NCBI GenBank assembly: GCA_018613035.1
Contig: JAGGRA010000028.1
Location: 124,001 to 188,000 of the forward strand
Source of the DNA: Pseudomonas sp. ISL-84
GTDB taxonomy: Bacteria > Bacillota > Bacilli > Bacillales > Cytobacillaceae
DNA length: 64,000 bases
Direction: 5' to 3'
Part shown: piece after piece, positions 32,998 to 42,354 of the stretch
Position numbering within the stretch: the stretch's first letter is position 1
Layout: each line of letters begins with the position of its first letter
The notes under the pieces: generated by a model
Database searches by the model: none
What the model was told of the DNA's origin: nothing
Seen by the model: only the letters and a program-made list of their open reading frames with translations
Translations under genes and position numbers: made by a program

Positions 32998-34746
32998 ATG
33001 GAGCTCACATTGGATGTTTTAAAAAGAAGAATTGACGTAGCAGCCAAAAGGACTCCTGCCGATACCGTTATTAAAAATGGGAGAGTAATAAATGTTTTTA
33101 CCAGAGAGATACTCCAAGAAGATATTGCGATTGTTGATGGCTATATCGCAGGACTGGGAAACTATGAAGGGAAGCAAACCATTGATGCAGCGGGCAGCTA
33201 CATTGCCCCAGGTTTCATTGATGGGCATGTGCATATTGAATCGGCGATGGTCACGCCTGCTGAATTCAGCAATGTTGTCATCCCACATGGTGTAACGACC
33301 GTTATCGCGGATCCTCATGAAATTGCAAATGTCAGCGGATTAGCAGGCATTGATTTCATGCTCAAAGCTTCAGAAAATATTCCGCTTGATGTGTTTTTTA
33401 TGCTTCCTTCCTGTGTCCCCGCAACACCATTTGAAAACGCGGGTGCAGAACTAAGTGACACGGATCTTAAAGACCTTTACGCCCATCCGAGAGTGATCGG
33501 CCTTGGCGAGGTTATGGATTATCCCGCAGTTATGCAAAATCATGAAGGAATGTTAAAAAAGCTTGAAGGCGCAAGCAGCAAAGGCCATTATATTGATGGG
33601 CATGCTGCTGGATTGAATGCTGATGGCATCAATGTATACATGTCAGCAGGGATTAGGACCGACCATGAATGCATAAATGCTGAAGAAGCACTTGTTCGTC
33701 TTCGCAGAGGCATGCATGTCATGCTGAGAGAGGGATCTGCTGCCAGAGACTTAATCGCTCTCTTAAAAGCAGTCAACGAGCAAAACGCACGACGCTGTTT
33801 ATTTGTGACCGATGATAAGCATCTTGACGACATAATGAACGAAGGCAGCATTGACCATAATGTCAGAATGGCTATAAATGAGGGCGTTGACCCCATACTT
33901 GCTATCCAAATGGCCACTCTGAACGCAGCAGAATGCTTTGGCCTCAAGCATAAGGGCGCGATCGCTCCAGGTTATGAAGCGGATCTGCTGTTTCTAAGCG
34001 ATCTGAATACCATTAACATCGAAAAAGTCATGAAGAGCGGCAAACTTGCTGCAGAAGGCGGAACCATCAAACATCCTGCCAGGAGCAACATGGCTCCTGC
34101 TCCTCCTATCATAGACAGTGTCAAGATTAATCGTATAAGTTATGATGATCTTAAGATATGGATTGGAACTGGCGATGCCCATATTATTGGTATTATACCG
34201 AACAGTATTGTTACCAAGCACCTCGTGGAAAAACCGGATAATCTCAATGGCTTTTTCCAGCCCAACCCTGAAAAAGATTATTTGAAGCTTGTCGTGCTTG
34301 AGAGGCATAAAAACAGCGGTAATCTCGGCCTGGGCATAGTAAAAGGGCTGGGCATCAACAGAGGTGCAATTGCTTCAACCGTGGCACACGATTCCCACAA
34401 TATCGTCGCAGCCGGCACCTCTGATGAAGATCTGCTGCTTGCGATCGAACATACTGCAAAAATGAAAGGTGGGCTCGCAATTATACAGGATGGTAAAGTC
34501 CTCGCAGATATTGCCCTGCCGATAGCCGGTCTGATGACAGATCAGGATTCTGCCTTCATCAGCAAACGTTTATCAGAATTGAATCAGGCGCTTCTGACAA
34601 TTGGCTGCAGCATGCAATTTAACCCCTTTCTAACACTATCCTTTTTGGCTCTCCCTGTCATTCCTGAGCTTAAGCTGACAGATAAAGGCCTGTTTTCCGT
34701 AAAAACTTTCCGCCACATTTCGGTTGCTGAACAGACTCTGCATTAA
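32998..34746 (+). CDS. ade: Adenine deaminase
   Basis: 582 residues. It converts adenine to hypoxanthine and ammonia. All family residues are in place: FIDGHVHIES, ADPHEIANVSG, the bridging Glu in GLGEVMD (E171), DGHAAGL (H202), TDHE (222-225) and VTDDKHLDDI. This makes it the orthodox member, unlike the paralogue at 13826-15637. With the permease before it and xanthine dehydrogenase upstream, it completes adenine to xanthine. GGAGG-like site GGAGGAG lies 7 bases before the ATG. Confidence 0.93.
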   Translation: MELTLDVLKRRIDVAAKRTPADTVIKNGRVINVFTREILQEDIAIVDGYIAGLGNYEGKQTIDAAGSYIAPGFIDGHVHIESAMVTPAEFSNVVIPHGVTTVIADPHEIANVSGLAGIDFMLKASENIPLDVFFMLPSCVPATPFENAGAELSDTDLKDLYAHPRVIGLGEVMDYPAVMQNHEGMLKKLEGASSKGHYIDGHAAGLNADGINVYMSAGIRTDHECINAEEALVRLRRGMHVMLREGSAARDLIALLKAVNEQNARRCLFVTDDKHLDDIMNEGSIDHNVRMAINEGVDPILAIQMATLNAAECFGLKHKGAIAPGYEADLLFLSDLNTINIEKVMKSGKLAAEGGTIKHPARSNMAPAPPIIDSVKINRISYDDLKIWIGTGDAHIIGIIPNSIVTKHLVEKPDNLNGFFQPNPEKDYLKLVVLERHKNSGNLGLGIVKGLGINRGAIASTVAHDSHNIVAAGTSDEDLLLAIEHTAKMKGGLAIIQDGKVLADIALPIAGLMTDQDSAFISKRLSELNQALLTIGCSMQFNPFLTLSFLALPVIPELKLTDKGLFSVKTFRHISVAEQTLH

Positions 34747-34749
34747 AAA

Positions 34750-34788
34750 ATGAGGCCGGGATAGACTCCCGGCCTCATTATATTTTTT
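34750..34788 (+). terminator. Terminator of adenine deaminase gene
   Basis: Stem TGAGGCCGGGA / TCCCGGCCTCA with a 4-base loop, then ATTATATTTTTT. The last 8 bases are also the target duplication of the next repeat. Confidence 0.9.
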
Positions 34789-35016
34789 AGCTCTGTTAAA
34801 GCTGATTATTGTTGCTGGAGTGAAGGAGTGAGATCCTTGAAAAAGCATTCGCATTTCCTTATTACGGTGTTCATTCGGAGATGCTTAATCGTCGGCCAGC
34901 GGGAGAAGCGGAGACAAAAGGAGACCCCCCGCAGGCTTAATGCTTGAGGAGGGTCGGATCGGCCGCCGTCCGCTTAGCACCTGGAGCGGAAATCAACAGG
35001 CAAGTTTAGCAGTGCC
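34789..35016. repeat. MITE-like repeat, copy 5, with perfect 8-bp target duplication
   Basis: 228 bp from AGCTCTGTTAAAG to TTTAGCAGTGCC, flanked by TATTTTTT on both sides (34781-34788 and 35017-35024). It is in opposite orientation to copies 3 and 4. Its last base with TA of the duplication makes the TAG stop of the glycosidase gene on the minus strand. Confidence 0.85.
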
Positions 35017-36737
35017 TATTTTTTAGTAACTTGCTCATTTCCTAAAGACAATGCCGTCCACGCAGATTCGTCAGCAAAATACCGGCTCCAGCTAGCAACT
35101 CCGGCCAATTTGTATTTTCTTGCTAAATCAGCTCGTTTTTTCAGGGATAATTCATCTTCGAGCCATATCCTGTACGTGGTTTGATCTTCTTCCGAAAAAT
35201 ACTCAGCATAATTTTGTCCGCTTGCATGATCATAAGCTGGACTAATCTTATTCTCATTAAGCCATTCTTTTACTTTATTCATGGATAAAGCCTTGGATGA
35301 CACTTCTCCAGACTGTTTTTGTTCCCATAGCCTTGCATATAAAGGAACTCCCAATATTAGTTTTTCATTAGGTACTACCTCCAGGAGATTTTTCAGGTTT
35401 TCTTCCACCCATGGAAGACTCGCCACACTCCCGGCAACCGGAGAACTTCCCCAATGTTCATCATAAGCCATGACCACCAAATAATCTGCTATCTCGGCAA
35501 GCTGATCCCGTTCATAAAAAGCTGACCAATTTCCGCTGGATGAAATGAACGTAATATCCATAGACACAATCAAACCTGCTTCATGAAAATAAGGGGTTGC
35601 TTCACGGACAAACTGCGTAATTAGAGGCCCATCCACGGGGTTGACATTTTCAATATCAAGATTGATTCCGTTTAGTTCATACAGCTTGCTGTAATGGAGC
35701 AGCTGGCGAATCATGTTCTGCCTTGTTTCGAAGGACTGGAACGATTCATGGGTCAAAAACGGATCAAACGCATTTGAGAACAAGCCCCATACTTGGTAAC
35801 CCTGCTGTTGTGCCCACCTAGAATATTCAATCGAGCCGCGGTTCTTGATAGAGCCATCTTTCTTAGAAAGTTCAAACCAGGTTGGGGATACGACATTGAC
35901 ACCAGGCATTTTTGGAATCTGCGAAGTATTGGGATTATGTGAATAAACGGCCTCCCAGGTCAACTGGATAGGCCCTTCAACTCCTGGCACATGTTTCACC
36001 TCTTCCTCTATAGCAATGGAAACTTGCTCTGTCTTTCCTTTTACGATGTAATCTTTGTTTAGATAACCTGCTGTCCCGTCTTTTTTTCTAACAAAATAGT
36101 AATCTTCTTTAACATCCTCAACCCAAATTTCCTCATTTGGCGAAACAGAAGCTGTATACGGTGACTGCAAACTGGCATCAGTGCGAAGGCGGAGTATTTC
36201 TTCATGAATTTCTTTATCAGTTACTTTTCCGGCAGCCAGCTCCTCTCCGTCCTTTTGCACCCATATAGTTCCTGAATCCTCAAGAATCGAATAGGTTATC
36301 GGGTAATAAGTTAAAAGCGGCTCAATCGCCAGATATTTTTCTCCTCCATGTTGTTTAAAAACACTAAAATGCAGCTCGACTGGCTTCTCGTTAACGTAAT
36401 ATGTAAGAGATTCAGATGGCATCTGCACCACTTTATGTTTAGTTGCTATAATAATTGACTGCGATTTTTCATCAAATAGGATATTCTCATCGATAAACCC
36501 ATTTAAAAAAGACAGCGGCAAATAAACTGCTTCTCCTTCAATTAGGGCATTGCCCTGCTGCCTTCCCTCAAATAAAATGGGATTCTCACCTTTAAAATAG
36601 GGTGCTCTTTCCTTTGAAGCAAAAGGATATATCAGCCAAAACACACTGGAAAGCATCAGTATAAAAGCAAACAAAAGCCCTGCAAAAATAAGCTTTTTTG
36701 CTTGAGGCTTTTGCTGGTTTGTTTCAATATGAGCCAT
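35016..36737 (-). CDS. Membrane-anchored glycoside hydrolase family 18 protein
   Basis: 573 residues. Residues about 14-37 form one membrane segment near the N-terminus. Next come a copper-amine-oxidase-like N-terminal domain, an SH3-like stretch (KKDGTAGYLNKDYIV) and a GH18 barrel. The catalytic motif reads LNGINLDIENV, with Asp and Glu kept but the first two Asp changed to Asn, as in SleL/YdhD-like spore and cell wall enzymes. It probably cuts peptidoglycan glucosamine bonds outside the membrane. I use the ATG at 36737, 8 bases after GGGAGG. The stop codon is made at the repeat junction, so a few C-terminal residues may differ from the ancestor. Confidence 0.75.
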   Translation of the reverse strand: MAHIETNQQKPQAKKLIFAGLLFAFILMLSSVFWLIYPFASKERAPYFKGENPILFEGRQQGNALIEGEAVYLPLSFLNGFIDENILFDEKSQSIIIATKHKVVQMPSESLTYYVNEKPVELHFSVFKQHGGEKYLAIEPLLTYYPITYSILEDSGTIWVQKDGEELAAGKVTDKEIHEEILRLRTDASLQSPYTASVSPNEEIWVEDVKEDYYFVRKKDGTAGYLNKDYIVKGKTEQVSIAIEEEVKHVPGVEGPIQLTWEAVYSHNPNTSQIPKMPGVNVVSPTWFELSKKDGSIKNRGSIEYSRWAQQQGYQVWGLFSNAFDPFLTHESFQSFETRQNMIRQLLHYSKLYELNGINLDIENVNPVDGPLITQFVREATPYFHEAGLIVSMDITFISSSGNWSAFYERDQLAEIADYLVVMAYDEHWGSSPVAGSVASLPWVEENLKNLLEVVPNEKLILGVPLYARLWEQKQSGEVSSKALSMNKVKEWLNENKISPAYDHASGQNYAEYFSEEDQTTYRIWLEDELSLKKRADLARKYKLAGVASWSRYFADESAWTALSLGNEQVTKK

Positions 36738-36894
36738 TGCCATTTCCTCCCTTATAGCCATCGTATCGAAATGTTCAGAAAATGGGAAGGGAATTTAGAA
36801 CGGCCGGCAGATTCGCACTAATTTCTTGCCCCCTTATATAACGAACGAAATATAAGAAAAGTTTCGATATTAGTGCAATTTAGCAGCAATTCTT

Positions 36895-38337
36895 TTAATA
36901 GGTTGTAAATTGAGTGAGCTTTTGCAGCCTATAGGTAATATATTTTAAAGCTGGCAGCTTTTCATTCGATTTATAATCATTAGTATATAACGCTCCTTTA
37001 TTTTCCCATAGTCTATGAAAATAAGCATCCACATCCTGCATGACTTTCGATTGGGGAGGAGCGAAAATTTTTAAATCTGTTTCCAAATTCAGGTCATCCA
37101 AATTTCTCCTCGTAAAATTAGCTGACCCCGCGATTATAATGCTATTTTCTTTTCCGGTTATATACATTAGTTTCGGATGATATTGTTCAATACCTGTGTT
37201 ATACCAGCGGATCTTAATATTCTCATTGCCGAGCTTGTCCAATTCCGCTGCCACTGGGATATTCGGAAGGCCAACCTTTTCCGATCCAAAGGCATTCTGA
37301 TTGGGATCGAGTATCATTTTAACCTTTACTCCCCGGTCAGCAGCATCTTTTAAAGCCTTCACCACTTCCCGGTCTGCCAGATAAAACATGCCCAGCCAGA
37401 TAGTCTCACCTCGCTTCGCTTCATTAATCTCTTTGACAATATGATTATATATTTTGCCCTCTGTCAGTACCTGAGCCTTCGCTGTACTGTTTTCTCCTTT
37501 TGTCAGGGATTTAAAAGCTGGAAGATTGCCGGATGCTGAATAGTCTACAACTGCCTGTTCGGATTTAACCAGGTCAGACAAAATAGGCCCCTTCACTTCA
37601 AAAGCTATATTTGAATGGAACCCGCTGGCATTATGTGGATTCCCGGATGTAACAATTCCTGTTTTTTCTGTTACAAATACCTTTCTATGATTTGCTTTAA
37701 TGTTCATAAGATCCAGATAAGAACGGAATGTTACATCTGGTGCATTCTTGGCTAGCGGATTAGGAAGCCACCCCTCTCCACCCTGGCCGAACCATTGTAA
37801 AAACACACGCCAGAAAGCGGAATAGATAGGATTTGAATCTCTTAAAGGTATAAGTGCAGTAAAAACTACATTTACTCCATTCTTTTTAAGTTCTTCAAGT
37901 TCCGGTACACTATGGGATCCATAGGTGCTGTTAATGCGATCCGTTATAACAGTGATCTCCATATCAGGGTATTTTTCCTTTTGGGCAATAAGTTTGTCTG
38001 TTATTTTGCCGCTTATATCAGGAAATTCCTGATCGCCATCATGATAGCCATTAAATAAAAACATATCCATCACAATGAAATCTTCTGCTTCCCCAATCGC
38101 TTCAGTTATGCGCTGAAATATCTGCTGATCACTCTCTCTCTTGCCATTTTTCTTTTCATAGGTAAGATCGTATAAAAATTGAACGTCTTCGACAGGATAA
38201 ATTTCTCCCTCGAAAGAAAGACCTTTTGGTAATGGTTTATTGCTTTGATAAATAATAGTTGAAATTAAAATAAGAAACAGGCTCAAAACGGGAATCCATA
38301 ATCTTTTTCTTTTAATAAAACCCTGAACCTTTTGCAC
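36895..38337 (-). CDS. Phospholipase D-like protein (cardiolipin synthase related)
   Basis: 480 residues with one N-terminal membrane segment (about residues 13-30). Two HKD motifs are visible: NHRKVFVTEKTGIVTSGNPH (about 217-236) and YHPKLMYITGKENSIIIAGS followed by ANFTRRN (about 385-411). Such enzymes transfer or hydrolyse phosphatidyl groups. The single membrane anchor and spacing differ from classical Cls proteins, which have two. The substrate is unknown. It appears to be transcribed alone. Confidence 0.75.
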   Translation of the reverse strand: MQKVQGFIKRKRLWIPVLSLFLILISTIIYQSNKPLPKGLSFEGEIYPVEDVQFLYDLTYEKKNGKRESDQQIFQRITEAIGEAEDFIVMDMFLFNGYHDGDQEFPDISGKITDKLIAQKEKYPDMEITVITDRINSTYGSHSVPELEELKKNGVNVVFTALIPLRDSNPIYSAFWRVFLQWFGQGGEGWLPNPLAKNAPDVTFRSYLDLMNIKANHRKVFVTEKTGIVTSGNPHNASGFHSNIAFEVKGPILSDLVKSEQAVVDYSASGNLPAFKSLTKGENSTAKAQVLTEGKIYNHIVKEINEAKRGETIWLGMFYLADREVVKALKDAADRGVKVKMILDPNQNAFGSEKVGLPNIPVAAELDKLGNENIKIRWYNTGIEQYHPKLMYITGKENSIIIAGSANFTRRNLDDLNLETDLKIFAPPQSKVMQDVDAYFHRLWENKGALYTNDYKSNEKLPALKYITYRLQKLTQFTTY

Positions 38338-38418
38338 TAAGACTCCCCCTATAGTCAGATACCTATATATAGACCATCTTTGACCAATGTAAACGCTCCT
38401 ATGCTTCTAAAATCAAAA

Positions 38419-38449
38419 TAAAAAGACGAAGGCTTGTGCCTTCGCCTTA
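38419..38449 (-). terminator. Terminator of the DUF3243 gene
   Basis: Stem CGAAGGC / GCCTTCG with a 4-base loop, followed on the minus strand by TCTTTTTATTTT. Confidence 0.8.
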
Positions 38450-38477
38450 AAAACTGCCCCATTGGCTCAGTTGCCAT

Positions 38478-38801
38478 TTATCCTACAAGCTTAACAAGCA
38501 TATGTGACAGCTTATGTTTCTCCTCTTCAGTGCCTACCTTCCAAAGTTCTTGAAGCAGCTTCTCTTCACGATTACGAGGATCCTCTTTAGATGCTAAATA
38601 GTCACCCACTTTTTGGGCTGTGTTGGCGAGCTGTTCCTCACCCATGCCCATCTTTTTGCCCATGGAAACTTTCCCGCTTAGATATTCTTTAAATTCATCA
38701 AAGTTAGAAAGAATTTCTTCCTTCTTTTCACTTCCCATATTGTTAAGTTTTTGCTCCACATTTTCTGCTTGTCCATTTGTATTATTCATGTTCTGTTCCA
38801 T
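38478..38801 (-). CDS. DUF3243 protein (YmfJ-like)
   Basis: 107 residues, a small helical protein. The C-terminal 80 residues match DUF3243: LSNFDEFKEYLSGKVSMGKK, VGDYLASKEDPRNREEKLLQ and HKLSHMLVKLVG. The N-terminal 25 residues are a Gln- and Asn-rich extension. The function is unknown in bacilli. AAGGAG precedes the ATG by 9 bases. It is divergent from plsY. Confidence 0.8.
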   Translation of the reverse strand: MEQNMNNTNGQAENVEQKLNNMGSEKKEEILSNFDEFKEYLSGKVSMGKKMGMGEEQLANTAQKVGDYLASKEDPRNREEKLLQELWKVGTEEEKHKLSHMLVKLVG

Positions 38802-39004
38802 ACTGCATCTCTCCTTTTAATGGTTTGATTGCTGTGACAGTTAATAAATACCCGAATATTCCTATAACAAACAATTTCCGGAGAGTTTGAGCTTTTAGGC
38901 TATGTATAATGAAAATATATGGACAACTTTTCATTTGCACATGGTATGCAGCTTTGCTGACATGGTACAATATAGTAACGATGAATGTGTGAAGGAGAGT
39001 TTTC

Positions 39005-39589
39005 ATGATTTATGGAATTATTATCATTTTAGCTTATTTGCTTGGCTCCATTCCTTCCGGTTTAATTGTGGGGAAAGCGTTTTATGGAGTGGACATACGG
39101 GAGCATGGAAGCGGTAACTTAGGAGGAACCAATACTTTTCGGACTCTCGGCGTCAAGGCCGGGATGATCGTAACAATAGCTGACATTTTGAAAGGTACCC
39201 TTGCAGCCGTTCTTCCCTTTATTTTTGGATCGGACATGCATCCTTTAATGGCTGGTGTTTTTGCAGTAGTTGGACATATGTATCCCCTGTTTGCAGGATT
39301 TCGCGGCGGAAAGGCGGTCGCAACATCAGGCGGCGTGCTATTGGCCTATGTACCTCTTATGTTTCTCATTATACTGGGTGTTTTCTTTTTAAGCCTATAC
39401 ATAACGAAGTATGTATCACTAGCTTCAATCATGGCTGCAGTGGCCTCAATTATTTATGCGCTGATTGTTTGGGATATACCCCTTATTATCGTTGTATCCA
39501 TCCTTGGCTTCTTCGTTATCTACAGGCACAGGGCTAATATCAAGCGGATCAGGAACAAAACAGAACCAAAAATTAAATGGCTTGGTTAA
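39005..39589 (+). CDS. plsY: Glycerol-3-phosphate acyltransferase
   Basis: 194 residues, polytopic membrane enzyme. It acylates glycerol-3-phosphate with acyl-phosphate, the first step of phospholipid synthesis. The three conserved PlsY motifs are visible: [10 protein letters not shown] with [40 protein letters not shown], and [19 protein letters not shown] at the end. Location near yneQ-yneR and parE follows B. subtilis (yneS). An extended -10 TGGTACAAT lies near 38963-38971. Confidence 0.95.
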   Translation: MIYGIIIILAYLLGSIPSGLIVGKAFYGVDIREHGSGNLGGTNTFRTLGVKAGMIVTIADILKGTLAAVLPFIFGSDMHPLMAGVFAVVGHMYPLFAGFRGGKAVATSGGVLLAYVPLMFLIILGVFFLSLYITKYVSLASIMAAVASIIYALIVWDIPLIIVVSILGFFVIYRHRANIKRIRNKTEPKIKWLG

Positions 39590-39593
39590 TAGA

Positions 39594-39626
39594 ACAAAAA
39601 GCAGCAGAATTGTTTCTGCTGCTTTC
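39594..39626. terminator. Bidirectional terminator, plsY and rsbR-like gene
   Basis: Stem AAAGCAGCAGAA / TTTCTGCTGCTTT with a short loop between two converging genes. Confidence 0.85.
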
Positions 39627-39627
39627 T

Positions 39628-40464
39628 CTATTCCACTCGTGTAATACCAAAGTCTTTTAAAGCCTGCATAAGGTTATTATACATTTTTATTTGGTCAAAG
39701 CTGATTCCTAATGTTATGATTGAATGTGCCAGTTCCGGCCTTATCCCTGTTAAAGACACTTCTACCCCTGTCAGCTCTAGGGCATCAATGATTTTAAACA
39801 ATTCCTGTGCAACCATCGTATCTACAACCAAAACACCAGATAAATCAACGATTAAACAATTGACTTCCTTCTCGCTGCTTTCCCTTAAAGAGTGCTCCAT
39901 CAGTTTTTTTGCCCGATGTGTATCGATATCGCCAATAAGCGGAAGAACAGCCACTGCGTCCGTTATTGTTATGATTGGTGTACTTAATTCATCGATCATT
40001 TCCTGCTGTGAACGCATTCGTTTAACTGTATAAGCACTATATGATACAGTAAATCCCTCTATCAACCCATCCAGAGCATTATCTACCTTCCTTCCCAGCT
40101 TTAATGCTTCTGAAAGATCAATATTATTTTTCAGAAAAAATCTTTCAAGATAATCCCAGAGCACATCTCGAAAAACATTAAAATGGGAAATGGATCTGGT
40201 AAGGCCGATATCTATCCTTGCCCTTCGTTCACCTGCTTCACTGCTCCATGCTTCCAGGTTCCCCTCATACTCGCGGGAAAGACTAGTAGCAATGACTTTA
40301 ATAAGTTCATGGTTGGAATCAATAAGCTCTTTTACAATCTTTTGCGGCATATAATTGGAATAAATGGATGAGTCATCCTCTTCCCGCCTTATAGATAGCC
40401 ATTTTTCAGTAATGGTATTGCTATTTTCAAGTAGATAGTTTTTTAGTTTTTCATTTGCTGTCAT
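39628..40464 (-). CDS. RsbR-family stressosome protein (STAS domain)
   Basis: 278 residues. The N-terminal 140 residues are helical and globin-like as in RsbR paralogues (ARIDIGLTRSISHFNVFRDV). A linker leads to the STAS domain (from about 160): PIITITDAVAVLPLIGDIDT and VDLSGVLVVDTMVAQELF. Both Thr positions phosphorylated by RsbT in RsbRA (Thr171 and Thr205 there) appear conserved in IDTHRAKKL and VVDTMVAQ. It should be part of the stressosome controlling sigma-B. It is monocistronic. Confidence 0.85.
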   Translation of the reverse strand: MTANEKLKNYLLENSNTITEKWLSIRREEDDSSIYSNYMPQKIVKELIDSNHELIKVIATSLSREYEGNLEAWSSEAGERRARIDIGLTRSISHFNVFRDVLWDYLERFFLKNNIDLSEALKLGRKVDNALDGLIEGFTVSYSAYTVKRMRSQQEMIDELSTPIITITDAVAVLPLIGDIDTHRAKKLMEHSLRESSEKEVNCLIVDLSGVLVVDTMVAQELFKIIDALELTGVEVSLTGIRPELAHSIITLGISFDQIKMYNNLMQALKDFGITRVE

Positions 40465-40589
40465 TCTATTTGCTCCTTCAAAGGCGTATCGTTTTGTTGA
40501 TTCTGAGTTTTCTATAATATTATACTAGTCATATAGACCTATCCCGTATCATCTAACATAAATCGATGCCTGTGATTTTAATTAATTTT

Positions 40590-40750
40590 GACAATATTTA
40601 AAGCTTACAATTGATTTTGGCACCCTTTAATTTCAGCGGAAGAAGCAAGTCAAGGAGAGAACTCGCTGCGCTAAACGCCAATGAGCATCGGATCGTCCCG
40701 CGTTCCGCTGCGTGCCTGGAGCGGAAATCACAGGCAAGTTTAACAGAGCC
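40590..40750. repeat. MITE-like repeat, copy 6, internally deleted
   Basis: About 161 bp. The right end GCGGAAATCACAGGCAAGTTTAACAGAGCC matches copy 5 (shown here in parts: GCGGAAATCA, CAGGCAAGTT, TAACAGAGCC). The left end GACAATATTTAAAGCTTACA is degenerate. Flanks show no clear duplication. It fills much of the 442-base gap between the rsbR-like gene and the kinase gene; the rest of that gap is AT-rich promoter DNA. Confidence 0.6.
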
Positions 40751-40906
40751 TTATCCTTTTTTACATAAAGAAACATAATCTGCTATCATTCGCCATACAT
40801 TAGTTTAGGGCTGATAAATCACTTTTTACTTACCACAAAATGATATTTATAAACTATGAAAAAGCGGCTTCAGCCAAACCACTTTTATAGTTAGGATGAT
40901 GAATAT

Positions 40907-42004
40907 ATGTATTTAACAAAGAGTTTATTAGAAAAAATGCCTTTTCCCTATTTTTTAATAAATGGAAAATACGAGATCCTGTCTGCTTCCTTGGATGTAG
41001 AAAATAAGTTGACAGGACAATTATTTACAAACTTCTTGGCAACCGATGAAGTTATCAGCTTTAAAGAAAATTTAGACAGGAACGGATATAAAGTAGTCAA
41101 AGTAAGAAAAGAGGATAGGTATCTGCCTCATCGAATATATGTGGTTGAGGATGAAGAAGACCGTCATCACCTATTCTGTTTCCCTCTATCCATAGAAGAC
41201 CAGGAATTTAAGAAAGCGGCTGATCGGGTCGAAAAGAAGCTGCTGCAATTTAATCTTCAACTGATGGAAAAAAAGAAGTACTTTGAAGAAACAGCAAAAG
41301 AAATTCATGAAGCTTCACTCGCATCCGATTATATGTCCAACGTTGGAAAGCTTGCCGCTGGCATTGCACATGAAATCAGGAACCCCCTAACGACAGTAAA
41401 GGGTTTCATTCAGCTTATAAAACCTTATTTAATTGATGTTGGCAAAGAACAATATGCTGAAATTGCATTGGAAGAGATAAATCGGGCAAATGATATTATT
41501 TACGAATTTTTAAATGCCGCTAAGCCCCCGGAGAAGAAGAAAACAGAAGTGTGGCTCAACAAACTTATCCAAGAAGTGACCCTATTATTTGAAAGCGAAG
41601 CCCATCTTCATAATATAAATTTTTCCATACAGCCTTGTGATGCAAATCCATCAGTTTTTGGTGATAATAACCAGATTAAACAAGTGCTGGTGAACATTTT
41701 AAAAAACGCGTTAGAAGCCCTTCAAAATGTTAACAGGTCTGATGGCATGATCCGAATATACGCTGAAACAAAACAAGAAAAAGCCTATATAATTGTGGAG
41801 GATAACGGTCCGGGGATGTCACAGGAGACTGTGGACCAATTATTCGTCCCTTTTTATACAACAAAATCAAACGGAACGGGCATTGGCCTGTCGATTTGCA
41901 AAAAAATCATAGAGGAACATGGCGGAAATATAGTCCTCAATTCACAACTTGATACTGGTACAGTATTTAAGATTGAACTTCCCCTATTTTTAAACCAAAA
42001 ATAA
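40907..42004 (+). CDS. Sensor histidine kinase (sporulation kinase-like)
   Basis: 365 residues, soluble. The N-terminal about 110 residues form a PAS-like sensor. A coiled segment leads to the dimerisation domain with the phosphoacceptor His in GKLAAGIAHEIRNPLTTVKG (about residue 158). HATPase motifs follow: NQIKQVLVNILKNALEAL (N box), VEDNGPGMS (G1) and STGIGLS-like NGTGIGLSICKKII (G2). No response regulator gene is adjacent, as for the orphan Kin kinases that feed the Spo0 phosphorelay. The ATG lacks a strong Shine-Dalgarno (GGATGATGAA). Confidence 0.85.
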   Translation: MYLTKSLLEKMPFPYFLINGKYEILSASLDVENKLTGQLFTNFLATDEVISFKENLDRNGYKVVKVRKEDRYLPHRIYVVEDEEDRHHLFCFPLSIEDQEFKKAADRVEKKLLQFNLQLMEKKKYFEETAKEIHEASLASDYMSNVGKLAAGIAHEIRNPLTTVKGFIQLIKPYLIDVGKEQYAEIALEEINRANDIIYEFLNAAKPPEKKKTEVWLNKLIQEVTLLFESEAHLHNINFSIQPCDANPSVFGDNNQIKQVLVNILKNALEALQNVNRSDGMIRIYAETKQEKAYIIVEDNGPGMSQETVDQLFVPFYTTKSNGTGIGLSICKKIIEEHGGNIVLNSQLDTGTVFKIELPLFLNQK

Positions 42005-42111
42005 ATAGAACATTTTTTGTTCGTTAATTTGTCAAAAAATAAAGAAAATTTTCTTTCCTTAGATAGTAAACTAAAAGTAGATAATATTTGTTTTAGCGGA
42101 AGGTGGTTTTA

Positions 42112-42306
42112 ATGAAAAATACAGAATTGATCAAAGAACAAAGCTATTCCTTTACCACTTCTGTCACCGAAGCTTCTCAGAAAGAGGATTTCATAGTTGA
42201 ACTTTTTGAATTTGGTCCTGATATGGATAGTGAAGGGTTACCACTAAAAGTTTTGACTAACTTTGATGAACTAATTGATTTCATTGAAGAAATGGATATG
42301 AACTAA
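42112..42306 (+). CDS. Small acidic protein, unknown function
   Basis: 64 residues, acidic (many Glu and Asp), no Cys and no membrane segment. It ends FDELIDFIEEMDMN. I start at the ATG at 42112 behind GGAAGGTGG. A GTG three codons earlier lies inside that site. A terminator follows directly. I do not recognise the family, but gene-like spacing and codon use support it. Confidence 0.55.
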   Translation: MKNTELIKEQSYSFTTSVTEASQKEDFIVELFEFGPDMDSEGLPLKVLTNFDELIDFIEEMDMN

Positions 42307-42338
42307 AAAAGCGATGCCAGCCGGCACCGCTTTTAGTA
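42307..42338. terminator. Bidirectional terminator
   Basis: Stem AAAAAGCG..CGCTTTT with inner GCC / GGC pairing between the small plus-strand gene and the HesB-like selenoprotein gene. Confidence 0.75.
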
Positions 42339-42354
42339 TTTGAAAAATCAATGA

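Noticed and set aside
25454..34746. Classical purine catabolism to urate and allantoin
   Set aside because: No uricase, hydroxyisourate hydrolase or allantoate genes are seen; the cyclic amidase could be an allantoinase but its neighbours (UbiD, BMC) do not fit.
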